Below are positions 35,236-46,303 of a DNA stretch of 64,000 nt, one piece after another. Source of the stretch: Klenkia brasiliensis (GTDB lineage Bacteria > Actinomycetota > Actinomycetes > Mycobacteriales > Geodermatophilaceae); the NCBI RefSeq assembly GCF_900100695.1, contig NZ_FNCF01000006.1:124001-188000 (forward strand), given 5' to 3'. Numbering within the stretch: the first letter of the stretch is position 1; every line of letters starts with the position of its first letter. Position numbers and translations under genes: made by a program. The notes under the pieces were generated by a model, which was not told the origin of the DNA, did not search any database, and worked only from the letters and a program-made list of their open reading frames with translations.

Positions 35236-36426
35236 GTGTACGTCCGCCACCTCCAGCTCGGGTCCTTCCGCAGCTGGGAGGCCGTCGACCTGGCGCTGAC
35301 GCCGGGTCCGACGGTCCTCGTCGGCCGCAACGGCCAGGGCAAGACCAACCTGGTCGAGGCGGTCGGCTACCTGGCGACGCTGGGCAGCCACCGGGTGTCC
35401 TCCGACGCCCCGCTGGTCCGGCACGGCGCCGCGCAGGCGGTGGTCCGGGCGGCGCTGCGCAAGGACGACCGGGAGCTGCTGGTCGAGGTCGAGATCAACC
35501 CGGGCAAGGCCAACCGGGTGCGGGTCAACCGCTCGCCGCTGCCCCGGCCGCGCGAGCTGCTCGGTCTGGTCAAGACCGTGCTCTTCGCCCCCGAGGACCT
35601 CGCCCTGGTCCGCGGCGACCCGACCGAGCGGCGCCGGTTCCTCGACGACCTGCTGGTCAGCCGCACGCCGCGGCTGGCCGGGGTGCGCGCGGACTACGAG
35701 CGGGTACTCAAGCAGCGCAACGCGCTGCTCAAGACCGCCAAGCTCGCCCGCGGCAACCTGGCCACGCTCGAGGTGTGGGACGGCCACCTCGCCGACCTCG
35801 GCGGTCAGCTGCTGGCCGCCCGGCTGCAGCTGGCCGCCGACCTCGACCCGTTCGTCACCGCCGCCTACGAGGGCGTGGCCGGCGAGGGCGCCGACCGGGC
35901 CCGGCTGGGCTACACCAGCACCGTCCCGCTGGCCGGGGACGGGACGGCGTTCCTGCCCGGCATCGGGGTGCCCTCGGCGGCGGAGCTGACCGCCGCGCTG
36001 GCCCGCCGGGTGGAGGAGCGGCGCAAGGAGGAGGTCGACCGCGGGGTCACCCTGGTCGGCCCGCACCGCGACGACCTGGTGCTGCACCTGGGCCCGGTGC
36101 CGGCGAAGGGCTACGCCAGCCACGGCGAGTCCTGGTCGTTCGCGCTGGCGGTCAAGCTGGCCTGCTTCGCGCTGCTGCGCGCCGACGGCGAGGAACCCGT
36201 GCTGGTGCTCGACGACGTCTTCGCCGAGCTCGACGCCGGCCGCCGCACCGCGCTGGCCGAGGTGGCCGGCACCGCCGAGCAGTGCCTGATCACCGCCGCG
36301 GTGGCCGAGGACGTACCGGCCGCGCTGCGCGGCACCCGGGTGCAGGTCGCCGCCGGCACCGCCACCGTGCTGCCGGCCGAGGTCGACGGACCCGTCGCCG
36401 CGGAGGAGGCTGGGGCCCATGGGTGA
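35236..36426 (+). CDS. recF: DNA replication and repair protein RecF
   Basis: The 396-residue SMC-like ATPase loads RecA at gaps with RecO and RecR. It starts [19 protein letters not shown], has Walker [51 protein letters not shown], and a C-terminal signature/Walker B region ([16 protein letters not shown], then [16 protein letters not shown]). The GTG start is one base after the gnd stop. Its final codons lie in a duplicated 11-bp word (CATGGGTGAGG at 36418 and 36431), the first copy providing the recF stop and the second the dciA start. Confidence 0.96.
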   Translation: MYVRHLQLGSFRSWEAVDLALTPGPTVLVGRNGQGKTNLVEAVGYLATLGSHRVSSDAPLVRHGAAQAVVRAALRKDDRELLVEVEINPGKANRVRVNRSPLPRPRELLGLVKTVLFAPEDLALVRGDPTERRRFLDDLLVSRTPRLAGVRADYERVLKQRNALLKTAKLARGNLATLEVWDGHLADLGGQLLAARLQLAADLDPFVTAAYEGVAGEGADRARLGYTSTVPLAGDGTAFLPGIGVPSAAELTAALARRVEERRKEEVDRGVTLVGPHRDDLVLHLGPVPAKGYASHGESWSFALAVKLACFALLRADGEEPVLVLDDVFAELDAGRRTALAEVAGTAEQCLITAAVAEDVPAALRGTRVQVAAGTATVLPAEVDGPVAAEEAGAHG

Positions 36427-36441
36427 GGCGCATGGGTGAGG
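36418..36441 (+). repeat. Short tandem duplication at the recF/dciA junction
   Basis: CATGGGTGAGG is present at 36418-36428 and 36431-36441 (13-bp period). The first copy contains the recF TGA and the second contains the dciA ATG. Confidence 0.85.
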
Positions 36442-36932
36442 ACCGGCCCGCCCGGCCCAGCGACATCGCCCGGGCCGCGCTGGACGCCGCCCGCGCCGCC
36501 TCGGCCGCCCGCCCCCGCCCCACCCGCCGCCGGGTCGCCGGGCCCCGGCGCTCCTGGACCGGCCCGGGCCCCGGCGCCGACGACCCGCAGACCCTCGGGT
36601 CGCTGGTCGACTCCCTGGTCAGCGCGGAGGACTGGGGCGAGCGCACCAAGGTCGGCTCGGTGTTCGGCCGCTGGGACTCCCTGGTCGGGCCCGACATCGC
36701 AGCGCACTGCGCCCCGCAGTCGCTCAGCGAGGGCGAGCTGACCGTGGTCGCGGAGTCCACGGCCTGGGCCACCCAGCTGCGGATGATGGCCCCGACCATC
36801 CTCGGCAAGCTGCACAACCAGGTCGGCGGGGACGTCGTGACCCGGTTGCGCGTTGTCGGTCCGACGGCACCCAGCTGGAAGAAGGGCCCCCGCACCGTCC
36901 GCGGGCGCGGCCCCCGCGACACGTACGGCTGA
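36432..36932 (+). CDS. dciA: DciA/DUF721 family protein, replicative helicase operator
   Basis: The 166-residue protein has a basic Ala/Arg-rich N-terminus and a DUF721 core (about 55-145): LGSLVDSLVSAEDWGERTKVGSVFGRWDSLVGPDIAAHCAPQSL, then LTVVAESTAWATQLRMM. DciA-type proteins interact with DnaB and are thought to replace the DnaC loader in most bacteria. ATG 36432 is chosen since it lies five bases after recF and gives MGEDRPARPSDIARAALDAARA, matching the family start. Order recF-dciA-gyrB is conserved, though three genes intervene before gyrB here. Confidence 0.92.
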   Translation: MGEDRPARPSDIARAALDAARAASAARPRPTRRRVAGPRRSWTGPGPGADDPQTLGSLVDSLVSAEDWGERTKVGSVFGRWDSLVGPDIAAHCAPQSLSEGELTVVAESTAWATQLRMMAPTILGKLHNQVGGDVVTRLRVVGPTAPSWKKGPRTVRGRGPRDTYG

Positions 36933-36955
36933 CACCGAGGAGAGAGAGCACCCCG

Positions 36956-37951
36956 ATGAGCACCCCCCGGAACGACGGCTTCGACGACCGTCCCGAGGAC
37001 CAGCGCGGCTGGACCGAGCCCACCCACCTCGGGCAGGGCGGGCAGCAGCCCGAGCAGCCGCCGGCCCAGCAGGGCGGGAGCTGGGAGCCGCCGGGCTGGT
37101 CGCTGCCCGACGCCGCCCCCGACCGGCCCGCCCCGCAGCCCCCCGCCCAGCAGCCCCCCGCCCAGCAGCCCCCCGCCCAGCCGGTGGACCGGCAGCCGAC
37201 CCAGGAGTGGGAGGCCACCCCGCCCCCCGCGCAGCAGTGGGACCCGCCGGCGCAGCAGCAGCCCCAGCCCTGGGACGCCCGGCCGCAGCAGGCCCCGCCG
37301 GCCCAGCAGGAGCGGCGCGGGCTGTTCGGCCGCCGCCCGCGCAAGCCCTCGGAGATCGAGCAGGCGTTCATGCCCAAGGGCGGTCCGGCCGGCGACCTGG
37401 CCTCCTGGGGCGCCGCGCACGGCTGGACGCCCTCGGACGGCACCGCCCCGGAGGACGGGCCGCTGGCCGAGCTGACCCGCAGCGCCCCGGTCCGGCCGGC
37501 GAAGTCCGAGGTGCCGAGCAACGTGCTGCGCGGCCGGGCCGACGGTGTGGACCTCGTCGCCTTCGACGTGGTCGCCCCCTACGGCCGCGGCTGGGTGCCC
37601 ACCTACGCGATCACCGCCGCCCCCGTGCTGGGCCACGTGCCCGGGTTCCGGCTGACCCCCGCCCGCTTCTGGCGGCACGGCGCCGGCGACCTGCTGCAGC
37701 TGCCCAGCGGTGACCAGGAGTTCGACACCCGCTGGGTGCTGCTGGCCGCCGAGGACTCCCCCGTGCTGCGCCGGCTGGTCGAGGACCCGGTCGTCCGGCA
37801 GCTGCTGCTGGGCTCCGACGGCGGCGACGAGCTGTGGTCCGCGGCGGGCTTCGTGGCCGCCGTGCGGCCCGACGGGCAGCGCCCGCTGCTGGTCGAGCAC
37901 CACGCCCGGATCCTGGTCGCGGTCGTGGGCGCCCTCGCCGCCGGGCGGTGA
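36956..37951 (+). CDS. Pro/Gln-rich protein of unknown function
   Basis: I do not recognise this 331-residue protein. Residues 1-120 are disordered and very rich in Pro, Gln and Ala with PPAQQ repeats. A basic patch (RRGLFGRRPRKPSEIEQAFMP, about 119-139) leads into a folded C-terminal region (about 140-331) with VDLVAFDVVAPYGRGWVPTYAITAAPVLGHVPGFRLTP, FWRHGAGDLLQLPSGDQEFDTRWVLLAAE and a hydrophobic end ARILVAVVGALAAGR. There is no clear membrane segment or signal peptide. It starts 23 bp after dciA and overlaps the ABC transporter start by four bases. A perfect 3 x 15-bp repeat lies in the coding region. Confidence 0.8.
   Translation: MSTPRNDGFDDRPEDQRGWTEPTHLGQGGQQPEQPPAQQGGSWEPPGWSLPDAAPDRPAPQPPAQQPPAQQPPAQPVDRQPTQEWEATPPPAQQWDPPAQQQPQPWDARPQQAPPAQQERRGLFGRRPRKPSEIEQAFMPKGGPAGDLASWGAAHGWTPSDGTAPEDGPLAELTRSAPVRPAKSEVPSNVLRGRADGVDLVAFDVVAPYGRGWVPTYAITAAPVLGHVPGFRLTPARFWRHGAGDLLQLPSGDQEFDTRWVLLAAEDSPVLRRLVEDPVVRQLLLGSDGGDELWSAAGFVAAVRPDGQRPLLVEHHARILVAVVGALAAGR
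37136..37180 (+). repeat. Perfect 3 x 15-bp tandem repeat in the Pro/Gln-rich gene
   Basis: CAGCCCCCCGCCCAG is repeated three times without change and encodes QPPAQ units. Such a repeat could vary in copy number between strains. Confidence 0.9.
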
Positions 37952-39711
37952 CCCCGCCGGTCCGCCCGCCGCGCGCGGGGGTCCGTGAGCTCTGGCCGCT
38001 GCTGCGCCCGCACCGCGCCGCCCTGGTCGCGGCCGCGGTGCTGTCCCTGGTGTCGGCGGCCGCCGCGCTGGCCCAGCCGCTGCTGGTGTCGCGGGTGGTC
38101 GACGCGGTCGGCGCTGGCCGCCCCCTGCTGCCGGTGGTGGCCGCGCTGGTCGTGGTGCTGGTGGCGGCCGCCGTCCTCGGGGCCGGCCAGCAGTACCTGC
38201 TGCAGCGCACCGCCGAGGGCGTCGTCCTCACCACCCGGCGCACGCTGGCCGACCGGCTGCTGCGGCTGCCGGTCGTCGAGTACGACCGGCGGCGCACCGG
38301 AGACCTGATGAGCCGGGTCGGCGCGGACACCACGCTGCTGCGGGCCACCGTCACCAGCGGGGTCGTCGAGGTCGGCGGGGCGCTGGTGGTCGGGATCGGC
38401 GCGCTGGTGGCGATGGCGCTGGTCGACGGCGTGCTCCTGCTGGTCACCGTCGGGTCGGTGAGCATCGGCGTCGTCGTGGCGGTCGCCGCGGCCCGGCGGG
38501 TGCGCACGCTGTCCCGGCAGGCCCAGGAGCAGGTCGGGGCCATGAGCGCGGCCGTGGAGCGGGCACTGTCGGCGGTGCGCACCATCCGGGCCAGCGGGGC
38601 CACCGCCCGCGAGGTCGACACGGTGGGCGTCTCTGCGCAGCGGGCCTGGGCGGCCGGCGTCGCGGTGGCCCGCCTGCAGGCGCTGGTCTCCCCGGCCAGC
38701 TCGATCGCCGTGCAGGGCGCGTTCCTCGCCGTCCTCGGCCTCGGCGGCTACCGGGTGGCCACCGGCTCCATCGGCGTCGCGGACCTCATCGCGTTCATCC
38801 TCTACCTGTTCCTGCTGGTCATGCCCCTGGGCCAGGTCATCCGCGCCTACACCGAGCTGCAGACCGGGCTCGGCGCGCTCGCCCGGGTGCAGGAGGTGCT
38901 CGCGCTGGAGCCCGAGGACGACGACCGGCCGCAGCGCCCGGGCACGACCACCGCGCCGCGGCTGCCCGCCCCCGGCGACCCGGTCCCGCTGCTGGAGCTG
39001 CGCGACGTCGGGTTCGGCTACGCCGACGGCACCCCGGTGCTGCACGGGGTGTCCTTCTCGGTGCCCGCCGGCAGCCGCACCGCCGTCGTCGGGCCCTCCG
39101 GTGCGGGCAAGTCCACGCTGCTGGCGCTGGTCGAGGGCTTCTACCCGCTCACGTCGGGGTCGGTGCGGTGGGCCGGCACCGACGTCCGGGAGCTGCCGCG
39201 CGCGGCGCTGCGCGCCCGGATGGGCTACGTGGAGCAGGAGGCCCCGGTGCTGGCCGGCACCGTGCGGGAGAACCTGCTGCTGGCCGCGCCGGGCACCCCG
39301 GAGCCCGAGCTGTGGCAGGTGCTCGCCGACGTCGGGCTCACCCCGGTCGTCGAGCGCTCCGAGCTCGGCCTGGACGTGCTGGTCGGCGACGACGGCGTGC
39401 TGCTGTCCGGCGGGGAGCGGCAGCGGCTGGCCATCGCCCGGTCGCTGCTCGCCCGCCCGGCGCTGCTGCTGCTCGACGAGCCCACCGCCAGCCTCGACGC
39501 CCGCAACGAGACCCTGCTGCGGCAGACGCTGGACGCCGCCGCGCGGGACCGGGCGCTGCTGGTGGTGGCCCACCGGCTGTCCACCGTGCGCGACTCCGAC
39601 CAGATCGTGGTGCTCGAGGGCGGCCGGGTGGTCGCCGTCGGCACCCACGACGAACTGGTCGAGACCGACCCCCTCTACCGGGAGCTCGCCACCGCCCAGC
39701 TGCTGGTCTGA
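37948..39711 (+). CDS. ABC exporter, fused permease and ATPase
   Basis: The 587-residue half-transporter has six membrane segments (about 20-310) of the type I exporter fold, followed by a nucleotide-binding domain. The latter has Walker A GPSGAGKSTLLAL, Q-loop VEQEAPVLAG, signature LLSGGERQRLAIARSLL, Walker B LLLLDEPTASLD and H-loop VVAHRLSTV. It should act as a homodimer or with a partner outside this window. The substrate is unknown; the family exports lipids, drugs or peptides. The GTG at 37948 overlaps the preceding stop by four bases (GTGA), so it is coupled to the Pro/Gln-rich protein. Confidence 0.92.
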   Translation: MTPPVRPPRAGVRELWPLLRPHRAALVAAAVLSLVSAAAALAQPLLVSRVVDAVGAGRPLLPVVAALVVVLVAAAVLGAGQQYLLQRTAEGVVLTTRRTLADRLLRLPVVEYDRRRTGDLMSRVGADTTLLRATVTSGVVEVGGALVVGIGALVAMALVDGVLLLVTVGSVSIGVVVAVAAARRVRTLSRQAQEQVGAMSAAVERALSAVRTIRASGATAREVDTVGVSAQRAWAAGVAVARLQALVSPASSIAVQGAFLAVLGLGGYRVATGSIGVADLIAFILYLFLLVMPLGQVIRAYTELQTGLGALARVQEVLALEPEDDDRPQRPGTTTAPRLPAPGDPVPLLELRDVGFGYADGTPVLHGVSFSVPAGSRTAVVGPSGAGKSTLLALVEGFYPLTSGSVRWAGTDVRELPRAALRARMGYVEQEAPVLAGTVRENLLLAAPGTPEPELWQVLADVGLTPVVERSELGLDVLVGDDGVLLSGGERQRLAIARSLLARPALLLLDEPTASLDARNETLLRQTLDAAARDRALLVVAHRLSTVRDSDQIVVLEGGRVVAVGTHDELVETDPLYRELATAQLLV

Positions 39712-39772
39712 GTGGCGGCTGTGCGCGGCACGGTCCACGCTCGCCCGCACCACCCGCGGAGAAGGGCAGCCG

Positions 39773-41167
39773 ATGGCCACCACCGAGCAGCAGACCCAGC
39801 CCGAGCTCAAGCGGGTGATGGGTCCCGGCCTGCTCCTGCTGTTCATCGTCGGCGACGTGCTGGGCACCGGCATCTACGCCCTCACCGGCCAGGTGGCCGC
39901 GCAGGTCGGCGGCATCGTGTGGGCGCCGTTCCTCGTCGCCTTCCTGGTCGCGCTGGTCACCGCGTTCAGCTACCTGGAGCTGGTCACCAAGTACCCCCGC
40001 GCCGCCGGCGCCGCGCTGTACACGCACAAGGCCTTCGGCGTGCACTTCCTGACGTTCCTGGTCGCCTTCGCGGTGATGAGCTCGGGCATCACGTCGGCGT
40101 CCACGGCGGCGCGGGCGTTCAGCTCCAACGCCGCGGCCGTGCTCGGGCTCGACCTCGGCGAGGGCATCGGCATCACCCTCATCGGGCTGGGCTTCATGGG
40201 GCTGGTCGCGGTGGTCAACCTGCGCGGGGTCGGCGAGAGCGTGAAGGCCAACGTGGTGCTCACCTGCGTCGAGCTCACCGGGCTGCTGATCGTCATCGGG
40301 GTCGGGGCGTGGGCGCTGGGCCTGGGCGAGGGCGACCTGTCCCGGGTCACCGAGGTCGACACCGGCGACCAGAGCCTGGTCGGCGGGGTCATCGCCGCCA
40401 CCGGGCTGGCCTTCTTCGCGATGGTCGGCTTCGAGGACTCGGTCAACATGGCCGAGGAGTGCAAGGAGCCGCGGCGGATCTTCCCCCGGGTGCTGCTCAC
40501 GGGCCTGGCCATCACCGGCGTCATCTACGTGCTGGTGTCGATCTCGGCGATCTCGCTGGTGCCGGCCGACCGGCTGTCCGAGGGCGACACCCCGCTGCTG
40601 CAGGTGGTGCAGGCCGGGGCACCGGGCTTCCCGCTCGGGCTCTTCGGCGTCATCACCATGTTCGCCGTCGCCAACTCCGCGCTGATCAACATGCTGATGG
40701 CCAGCCGGCTGGTCTACGGCATGAGCCGGGAGGGCGTGCTGCCCCCGCTGCTGGGCCGGGTCGGGCCGCGCCGGCGCACCCCGGTGACGGCGATCCTGTT
40801 CACCACCGCGCTGGCCTTCGGGCTCATCACCTTCGTCGGTGCGGTCCCCGACCTCGGGGGGACGACGGCGCTGCTGCTGCTGGTGGTCTTCGCCGTGGTC
40901 AACGTGGCCGTGCTGGTGCTGCGCCGCGACCGGGTGGACGCCGACCACTTCCGGACGCCGACCGTGCTGCCGGTCGTCGGGGCGCTGGCCTGCGCGTACC
41001 TGGCCACGCCGCTGGCCGGCCGGCCCGTCGTGCAGTACCAGATCGCCGGCGTCCTGCTGGCCGTCGGCGTCGCGCTGTGGGCGGTCACCGTCGTGGTCGA
41101 CCGGCGGACCGGCACATCGGCCCGGCTGGACCCCGAGGCCCTCGCCGGCGACGGCCCGGTGAACTGA
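39773..41167 (+). CDS. APC family amino acid permease
   Basis: The 464-residue integral membrane protein has about twelve to thirteen segments. The first includes FIVGDVLGTGIYALTGQVA, with the unwound GxGIY-type motif that contacts the substrate backbone in the APC superfamily. FFAMVGFEDSVNMAEECKEPRRIFPR is the conserved segment 6-7 region. The substrate is not predictable. ATG 39773 follows AGAAGGGCAG and is 61 bp after the ABC gene, so co-transcription is possible. The C-terminus is short and cytoplasmic. A 240-bp gap follows before gyrB. Confidence 0.88.
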   Translation: MATTEQQTQPELKRVMGPGLLLLFIVGDVLGTGIYALTGQVAAQVGGIVWAPFLVAFLVALVTAFSYLELVTKYPRAAGAALYTHKAFGVHFLTFLVAFAVMSSGITSASTAARAFSSNAAAVLGLDLGEGIGITLIGLGFMGLVAVVNLRGVGESVKANVVLTCVELTGLLIVIGVGAWALGLGEGDLSRVTEVDTGDQSLVGGVIAATGLAFFAMVGFEDSVNMAEECKEPRRIFPRVLLTGLAITGVIYVLVSISAISLVPADRLSEGDTPLLQVVQAGAPGFPLGLFGVITMFAVANSALINMLMASRLVYGMSREGVLPPLLGRVGPRRRTPVTAILFTTALAFGLITFVGAVPDLGGTTALLLLVVFAVVNVAVLVLRRDRVDADHFRTPTVLPVVGALACAYLATPLAGRPVVQYQIAGVLLAVGVALWAVTVVVDRRTGTSARLDPEALAGDGPVN

Positions 41168-41329
41168 GGGGGCCAGCGCCCTCTCTGAGTCCGTGACGGA
41201 CGCCGAGCCAACACCGGTGGTGGTCGAGGTCCTCCTGGTGCGGCAGAGGTGACGTCAGGGCGCGGACGGCGCGGTTCTGTCGGCGGGACCCGGTACCATC
41301 GAGGGGTCGTACCGCCAGCAGCCCGCTGA

Positions 41330-43444
<2,115 letters not shown>

Positions 43445-43447
43445 CCG

Positions 43448-43481
43448 GGCCGCTCCGGGCCCTTCCGGGCCCGGGGCGGCC
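43448..43481 (+). terminator. Hairpin between gyrB and gyrA
   Basis: GGCCGCTCCGGGCCC (43448-43462) pairs with GGGCCCGGGGCGGCC (43467-43481) over 15 bp with one G-U pair and a four-base loop, three bases after the gyrB stop. It may terminate or attenuate gyrB transcripts. Confidence 0.7.
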
Positions 43482-43549
43482 GGCCGGCCACCGGAGCGCC
43501 ACCCGGTAGCCACCCGGACGTCGTCCAAACCCCTTGTCGACCTGGACTT

Positions 43550-43581
43550 TTGTCCACCGCTGTGCACTCACCTGTGGAGAA
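43550..43581. promoter_or_regulatory. DnaA-box-like sites upstream of gyrA
   Basis: TTGTCCACC (43550-43558, one mismatch) is followed by TGTGGAGAA (43573-43581, reverse strand, two mismatches) just before the gyrA GTG. TGTGCAC lies between them. Confidence 0.4.
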
Positions 43582-43588
43582 CTGAACC

Positions 43589-46075
43589 GTGACCGAGCCC
43601 GTGAGCACCGACCGCATCGAGATGGTCGACCTCCAGCAGGAGATGCAGCGCAGCTACATCGACTACGCGATGAGCGTGATCGTGGGCCGCGCGCTCCCCG
43701 AGGTGCGCGACGGCCTGAAGCCGGTGCACCGCCGCGTGCTGTTCGCCATGTACGACCAGAACTTCCGCCCCGACCGCGGCTACGTGAAGTGCGCCCGCCC
43801 GGTCGCCGAGGTCATGGGCAACTACCACCCCCACGGCGACACCGCGATCTACGACGCCCTGGTCCGCCTGGCCCAGCCCTGGTCGATGCGCTACCCGCTC
43901 ATCGACGGCCAGGGCAACTTCGGCTCCCCGGGCAACGACCCCGCCGCCGCCATGCGCTACACCGAGTGCCGGCTCACCCCGCTGGCCATGGAGATGCTGG
44001 CCGGGATCAACGAGGAGACCGTCGACTACCAGGGCAACTACGACGGCCGCACCGAGGAGCCCGTCGTCCTGCCCGCGCGGGTCCCGAACCTGCTGATCAA
44101 CGGCTCGGCCGGCATCGCGGTCGGCATGGCCACCAACATGCCCCCGCACAACCTGCGCGAGGTGGCCGAGGCCGTCTACTGGATGCTCGACCACCCCGAG
44201 GCCGCCGCCGAGGAGGCGCTGGCCGCGTGCATGGAGCGGATCAAGGGCCCCGACTTCCCGACCCACGGCCTGATCGTCGGCCGCGACGGCATCGAGGACG
44301 CCTACCGCACCGGGCGCGGCTCGGTCCGCATGCGCGCGGTGGTCGCCGTCGAGGAGGACTCCCGCGGCCGGGTGCAGCTGGTGGTCACCGAGCTGCCCTA
44401 CCAGGTCAACCCGGACAATCTCGCCGAGAACATCGCCGAGCAGGTCAAGGACGGCCGGCTGCAGGGCATCTCGGAGATCGCCGACGAGTCCTCCGACCGC
44501 GTCGGCCGCCGGCTGGTCATCACCCTGCGCCGCGACGCCGTCGCCAAGGTGGTGCTGAACAACCTCTACAAGCACACCCAGCTGCAGACCTCCTTCGGCT
44601 GCAACATGCTCTCGATCGTCGACGGCGTGCCCCGCACGCTGCGCCTGGACGAGCTCGTCCGGTACTGGGTCATCCACCAGATCGAGGTCATCCAGCGGCG
44701 CACCCGCTACCGGCTGCGCAAGGCCGAGGAGCGCGCGCACATCCTGCGCGGCTACGCCAAGGCCCTCGACCAGCTCGACGCCGTCATCGCCCTCATCCGG
44801 GCCAGCGCCTCGGCCGAGGCCGCGCGCACCGGCCTGATGGAGCTGCTCGAGGTCGACGAGGTGCAGGCGCTGGCCATCCTCGACCTGCAGCTGCGCCGCC
44901 TGGCCGCCCTCGAGCGCCAGCGGATCCTCGACGAGCTGGCCGAGATCGAGGCCACCATCGCCGACCTGCAGGCCATCCTGGACTCCCCCGAGCGGCAGCG
45001 GCAGATCGTCCGCGACGAGCTCAAGGAGATCGTCGACAAGTACGGCGACGACCGGCGCACCCAGTTCGTCGCGCACGACGGCGACGTGTCCATGGAGGAC
45101 CTCATCGCCAAGGAGCAGGTGGTCGTCACGATCACCCGCACCGGCTACGCCAAGCGCACCAAGGCCGACCTGTACCGCTCCCAGCGGCGCGGCGGCAAGG
45201 GCGTCATGGGCGCCACGCTCAAGCAGGACGACCTGATCCAGCAGTTCTTCGTGGGCTCCACCCACGACTGGATCCTGTTCTTCACCAACAAGGGCCGGGT
45301 CTACCGGGCCAAGGCCTACGAGCTGCCCGAGGCCGCCCGCACCGCCCGCGGCGCCCACGTGGCCAACATCCTGGCCTTCCAGCCCGACGAGAAGATCGCC
45401 CAGGTCATCCAGATCAAGGACTACGGCGTCGCCCCGTACCTGGTGCTGGCCACCGCCGGCGGCCAGGTCAAGAAGACCCGGCTGGCCGACTTCGACTCCC
45501 CGCGCAGCGGCGGGGTCATCGCGATCAACCTGCGCGACGGCGACGAGCTGGTCGGCGCCGCGCTGATCGACCCCGAGCAGAACCTGCTGCTGGTCACCCG
45601 CAAGGCGATGAGCATCTGCTTCAAGGCCGACGACGTGCAGCTGCGCCCGATGGGCCGGGCCACCGAGGGCGTGCGCGGCATCTCGCTGGCCGACGACGAC
45701 CAGCTGCTGAGCATGATCGTGGTGACCGAGGGCGTCGACGTCCTGGTCGCCACCGAGGGGGGCTACGCCAAGCGCACCGGGATCGAGAACTACCCGGAGC
45801 AGAACCGCGGCGGCAAGGGCGTGCTCACCGCCGACCCGAAGGCCCGCAAGGGCGCCCTGGTCGGCGCGCTGTCGGTGGTGCTCGGCGACGAGCTCTACGC
45901 CATCACCTCCTCCGGCGGCGTCATCCGCACCCCGGTCAACGGCGTCCGGCACAACAAGGACCGGGCGACCATGGGCGTCAAGCTGATGAACCTCCCCGAG
46001 GACGTCTCGATCGTGGCCATCGCCCGCACCACGGACAACGACGAGGCCGAGGCCTCCGGCCAGACTGCGCTGTGA
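43589..46075 (+). CDS. gyrA: DNA gyrase subunit A
   Basis: The 828-residue DNA-cleaving subunit has the catalytic Tyr124 in AMRYTEC and the quinolone-binding helix [15 protein letters not shown]. In that helix Thr85 occupies the position of Ser83 in E. coli and of Ala in mycobacteria, and Asp89 the position of E. coli Asp87. The C-terminal beta-pinwheel contains the GyrA box QRRGGKG, which wraps DNA for negative supercoiling. The start is GTG at 43589 with GGAG ten bases before. The 144-bp gap after gyrB contains a hairpin and DnaA-box-like sites, so an internal promoter is plausible. A perfect 13-bp hairpin follows the stop. Confidence 0.98.
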   Translation: MTEPVSTDRIEMVDLQQEMQRSYIDYAMSVIVGRALPEVRDGLKPVHRRVLFAMYDQNFRPDRGYVKCARPVAEVMGNYHPHGDTAIYDALVRLAQPWSMRYPLIDGQGNFGSPGNDPAAAMRYTECRLTPLAMEMLAGINEETVDYQGNYDGRTEEPVVLPARVPNLLINGSAGIAVGMATNMPPHNLREVAEAVYWMLDHPEAAAEEALAACMERIKGPDFPTHGLIVGRDGIEDAYRTGRGSVRMRAVVAVEEDSRGRVQLVVTELPYQVNPDNLAENIAEQVKDGRLQGISEIADESSDRVGRRLVITLRRDAVAKVVLNNLYKHTQLQTSFGCNMLSIVDGVPRTLRLDELVRYWVIHQIEVIQRRTRYRLRKAEERAHILRGYAKALDQLDAVIALIRASASAEAARTGLMELLEVDEVQALAILDLQLRRLAALERQRILDELAEIEATIADLQAILDSPERQRQIVRDELKEIVDKYGDDRRTQFVAHDGDVSMEDLIAKEQVVVTITRTGYAKRTKADLYRSQRRGGKGVMGATLKQDDLIQQFFVGSTHDWILFFTNKGRVYRAKAYELPEAARTARGAHVANILAFQPDEKIAQVIQIKDYGVAPYLVLATAGGQVKKTRLADFDSPRSGGVIAINLRDGDELVGAALIDPEQNLLLVTRKAMSICFKADDVQLRPMGRATEGVRGISLADDDQLLSMIVVTEGVDVLVATEGGYAKRTGIENYPEQNRGGKGVLTADPKARKGALVGALSVVLGDELYAITSSGGVIRTPVNGVRHNKDRATMGVKLMNLPEDVSIVAIARTTDNDEAEASGQTAL

Positions 46076-46080
46076 TCGCG

Positions 46081-46110
46081 CCGTCGGCAAGCCTGGTGGC
46101 TTGCCGACGG
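46081..46110 (+). terminator. Hairpin terminator after gyrA
   Basis: CCGTCGGCAAGCC and GGCTTGCCGACGG form a perfect 13-bp stem with a four-base loop, six bases after the gyrA stop. Confidence 0.85.
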
Positions 46111-46164
46111 CGGGGCGCACGGCGTGCCGGTCCGGCACGGGGCCCCGCCCGGGGCCCGCACGCC

Positions 46165-46170
46165 TAGGCT
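46165..46170 (+). promoter_or_regulatory. -10 element upstream of the DUF3566 gene
   Basis: TAGGCT lies seven bases before an ATG at 46178 that opens a 15-codon reading frame, and 133 bases before the DUF3566 start. Confidence 0.5.
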
Positions 46171-46177
46171 GGGGCGA

Positions 46178-46225
46178 ATGCCGGGCCCCGGCGCGGACCG
46201 CGAGGTCCGGGGCGGGACCGGCTGA
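46178..46225 (+). CDS. Possible leaderless 15-residue leader ORF
   Basis: ATG 46178 opens MPGPGADREVRGGTG and stops at TGA 46223-46225. It begins seven bases after a TAGGCT -10 element, the same spacing as the leaderless genes in this window, so ribosomes would probably meet it first on the DUF3566 transcript. It is in frame with the DUF3566 start but ends 78 bp before it. A coding role is unproven; it could be a chance ORF at the transcript start. Confidence 0.3.
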   Translation: MPGPGADREVRGGTG

Positions 46226-46303
46226 TCGACGACCGAAGTGCGGACGCCGCCCCCGCGGGTGGCTCCGGGCGCGACGGGGACGGGCCCCGGGACGGAGAGC
46301 GGC

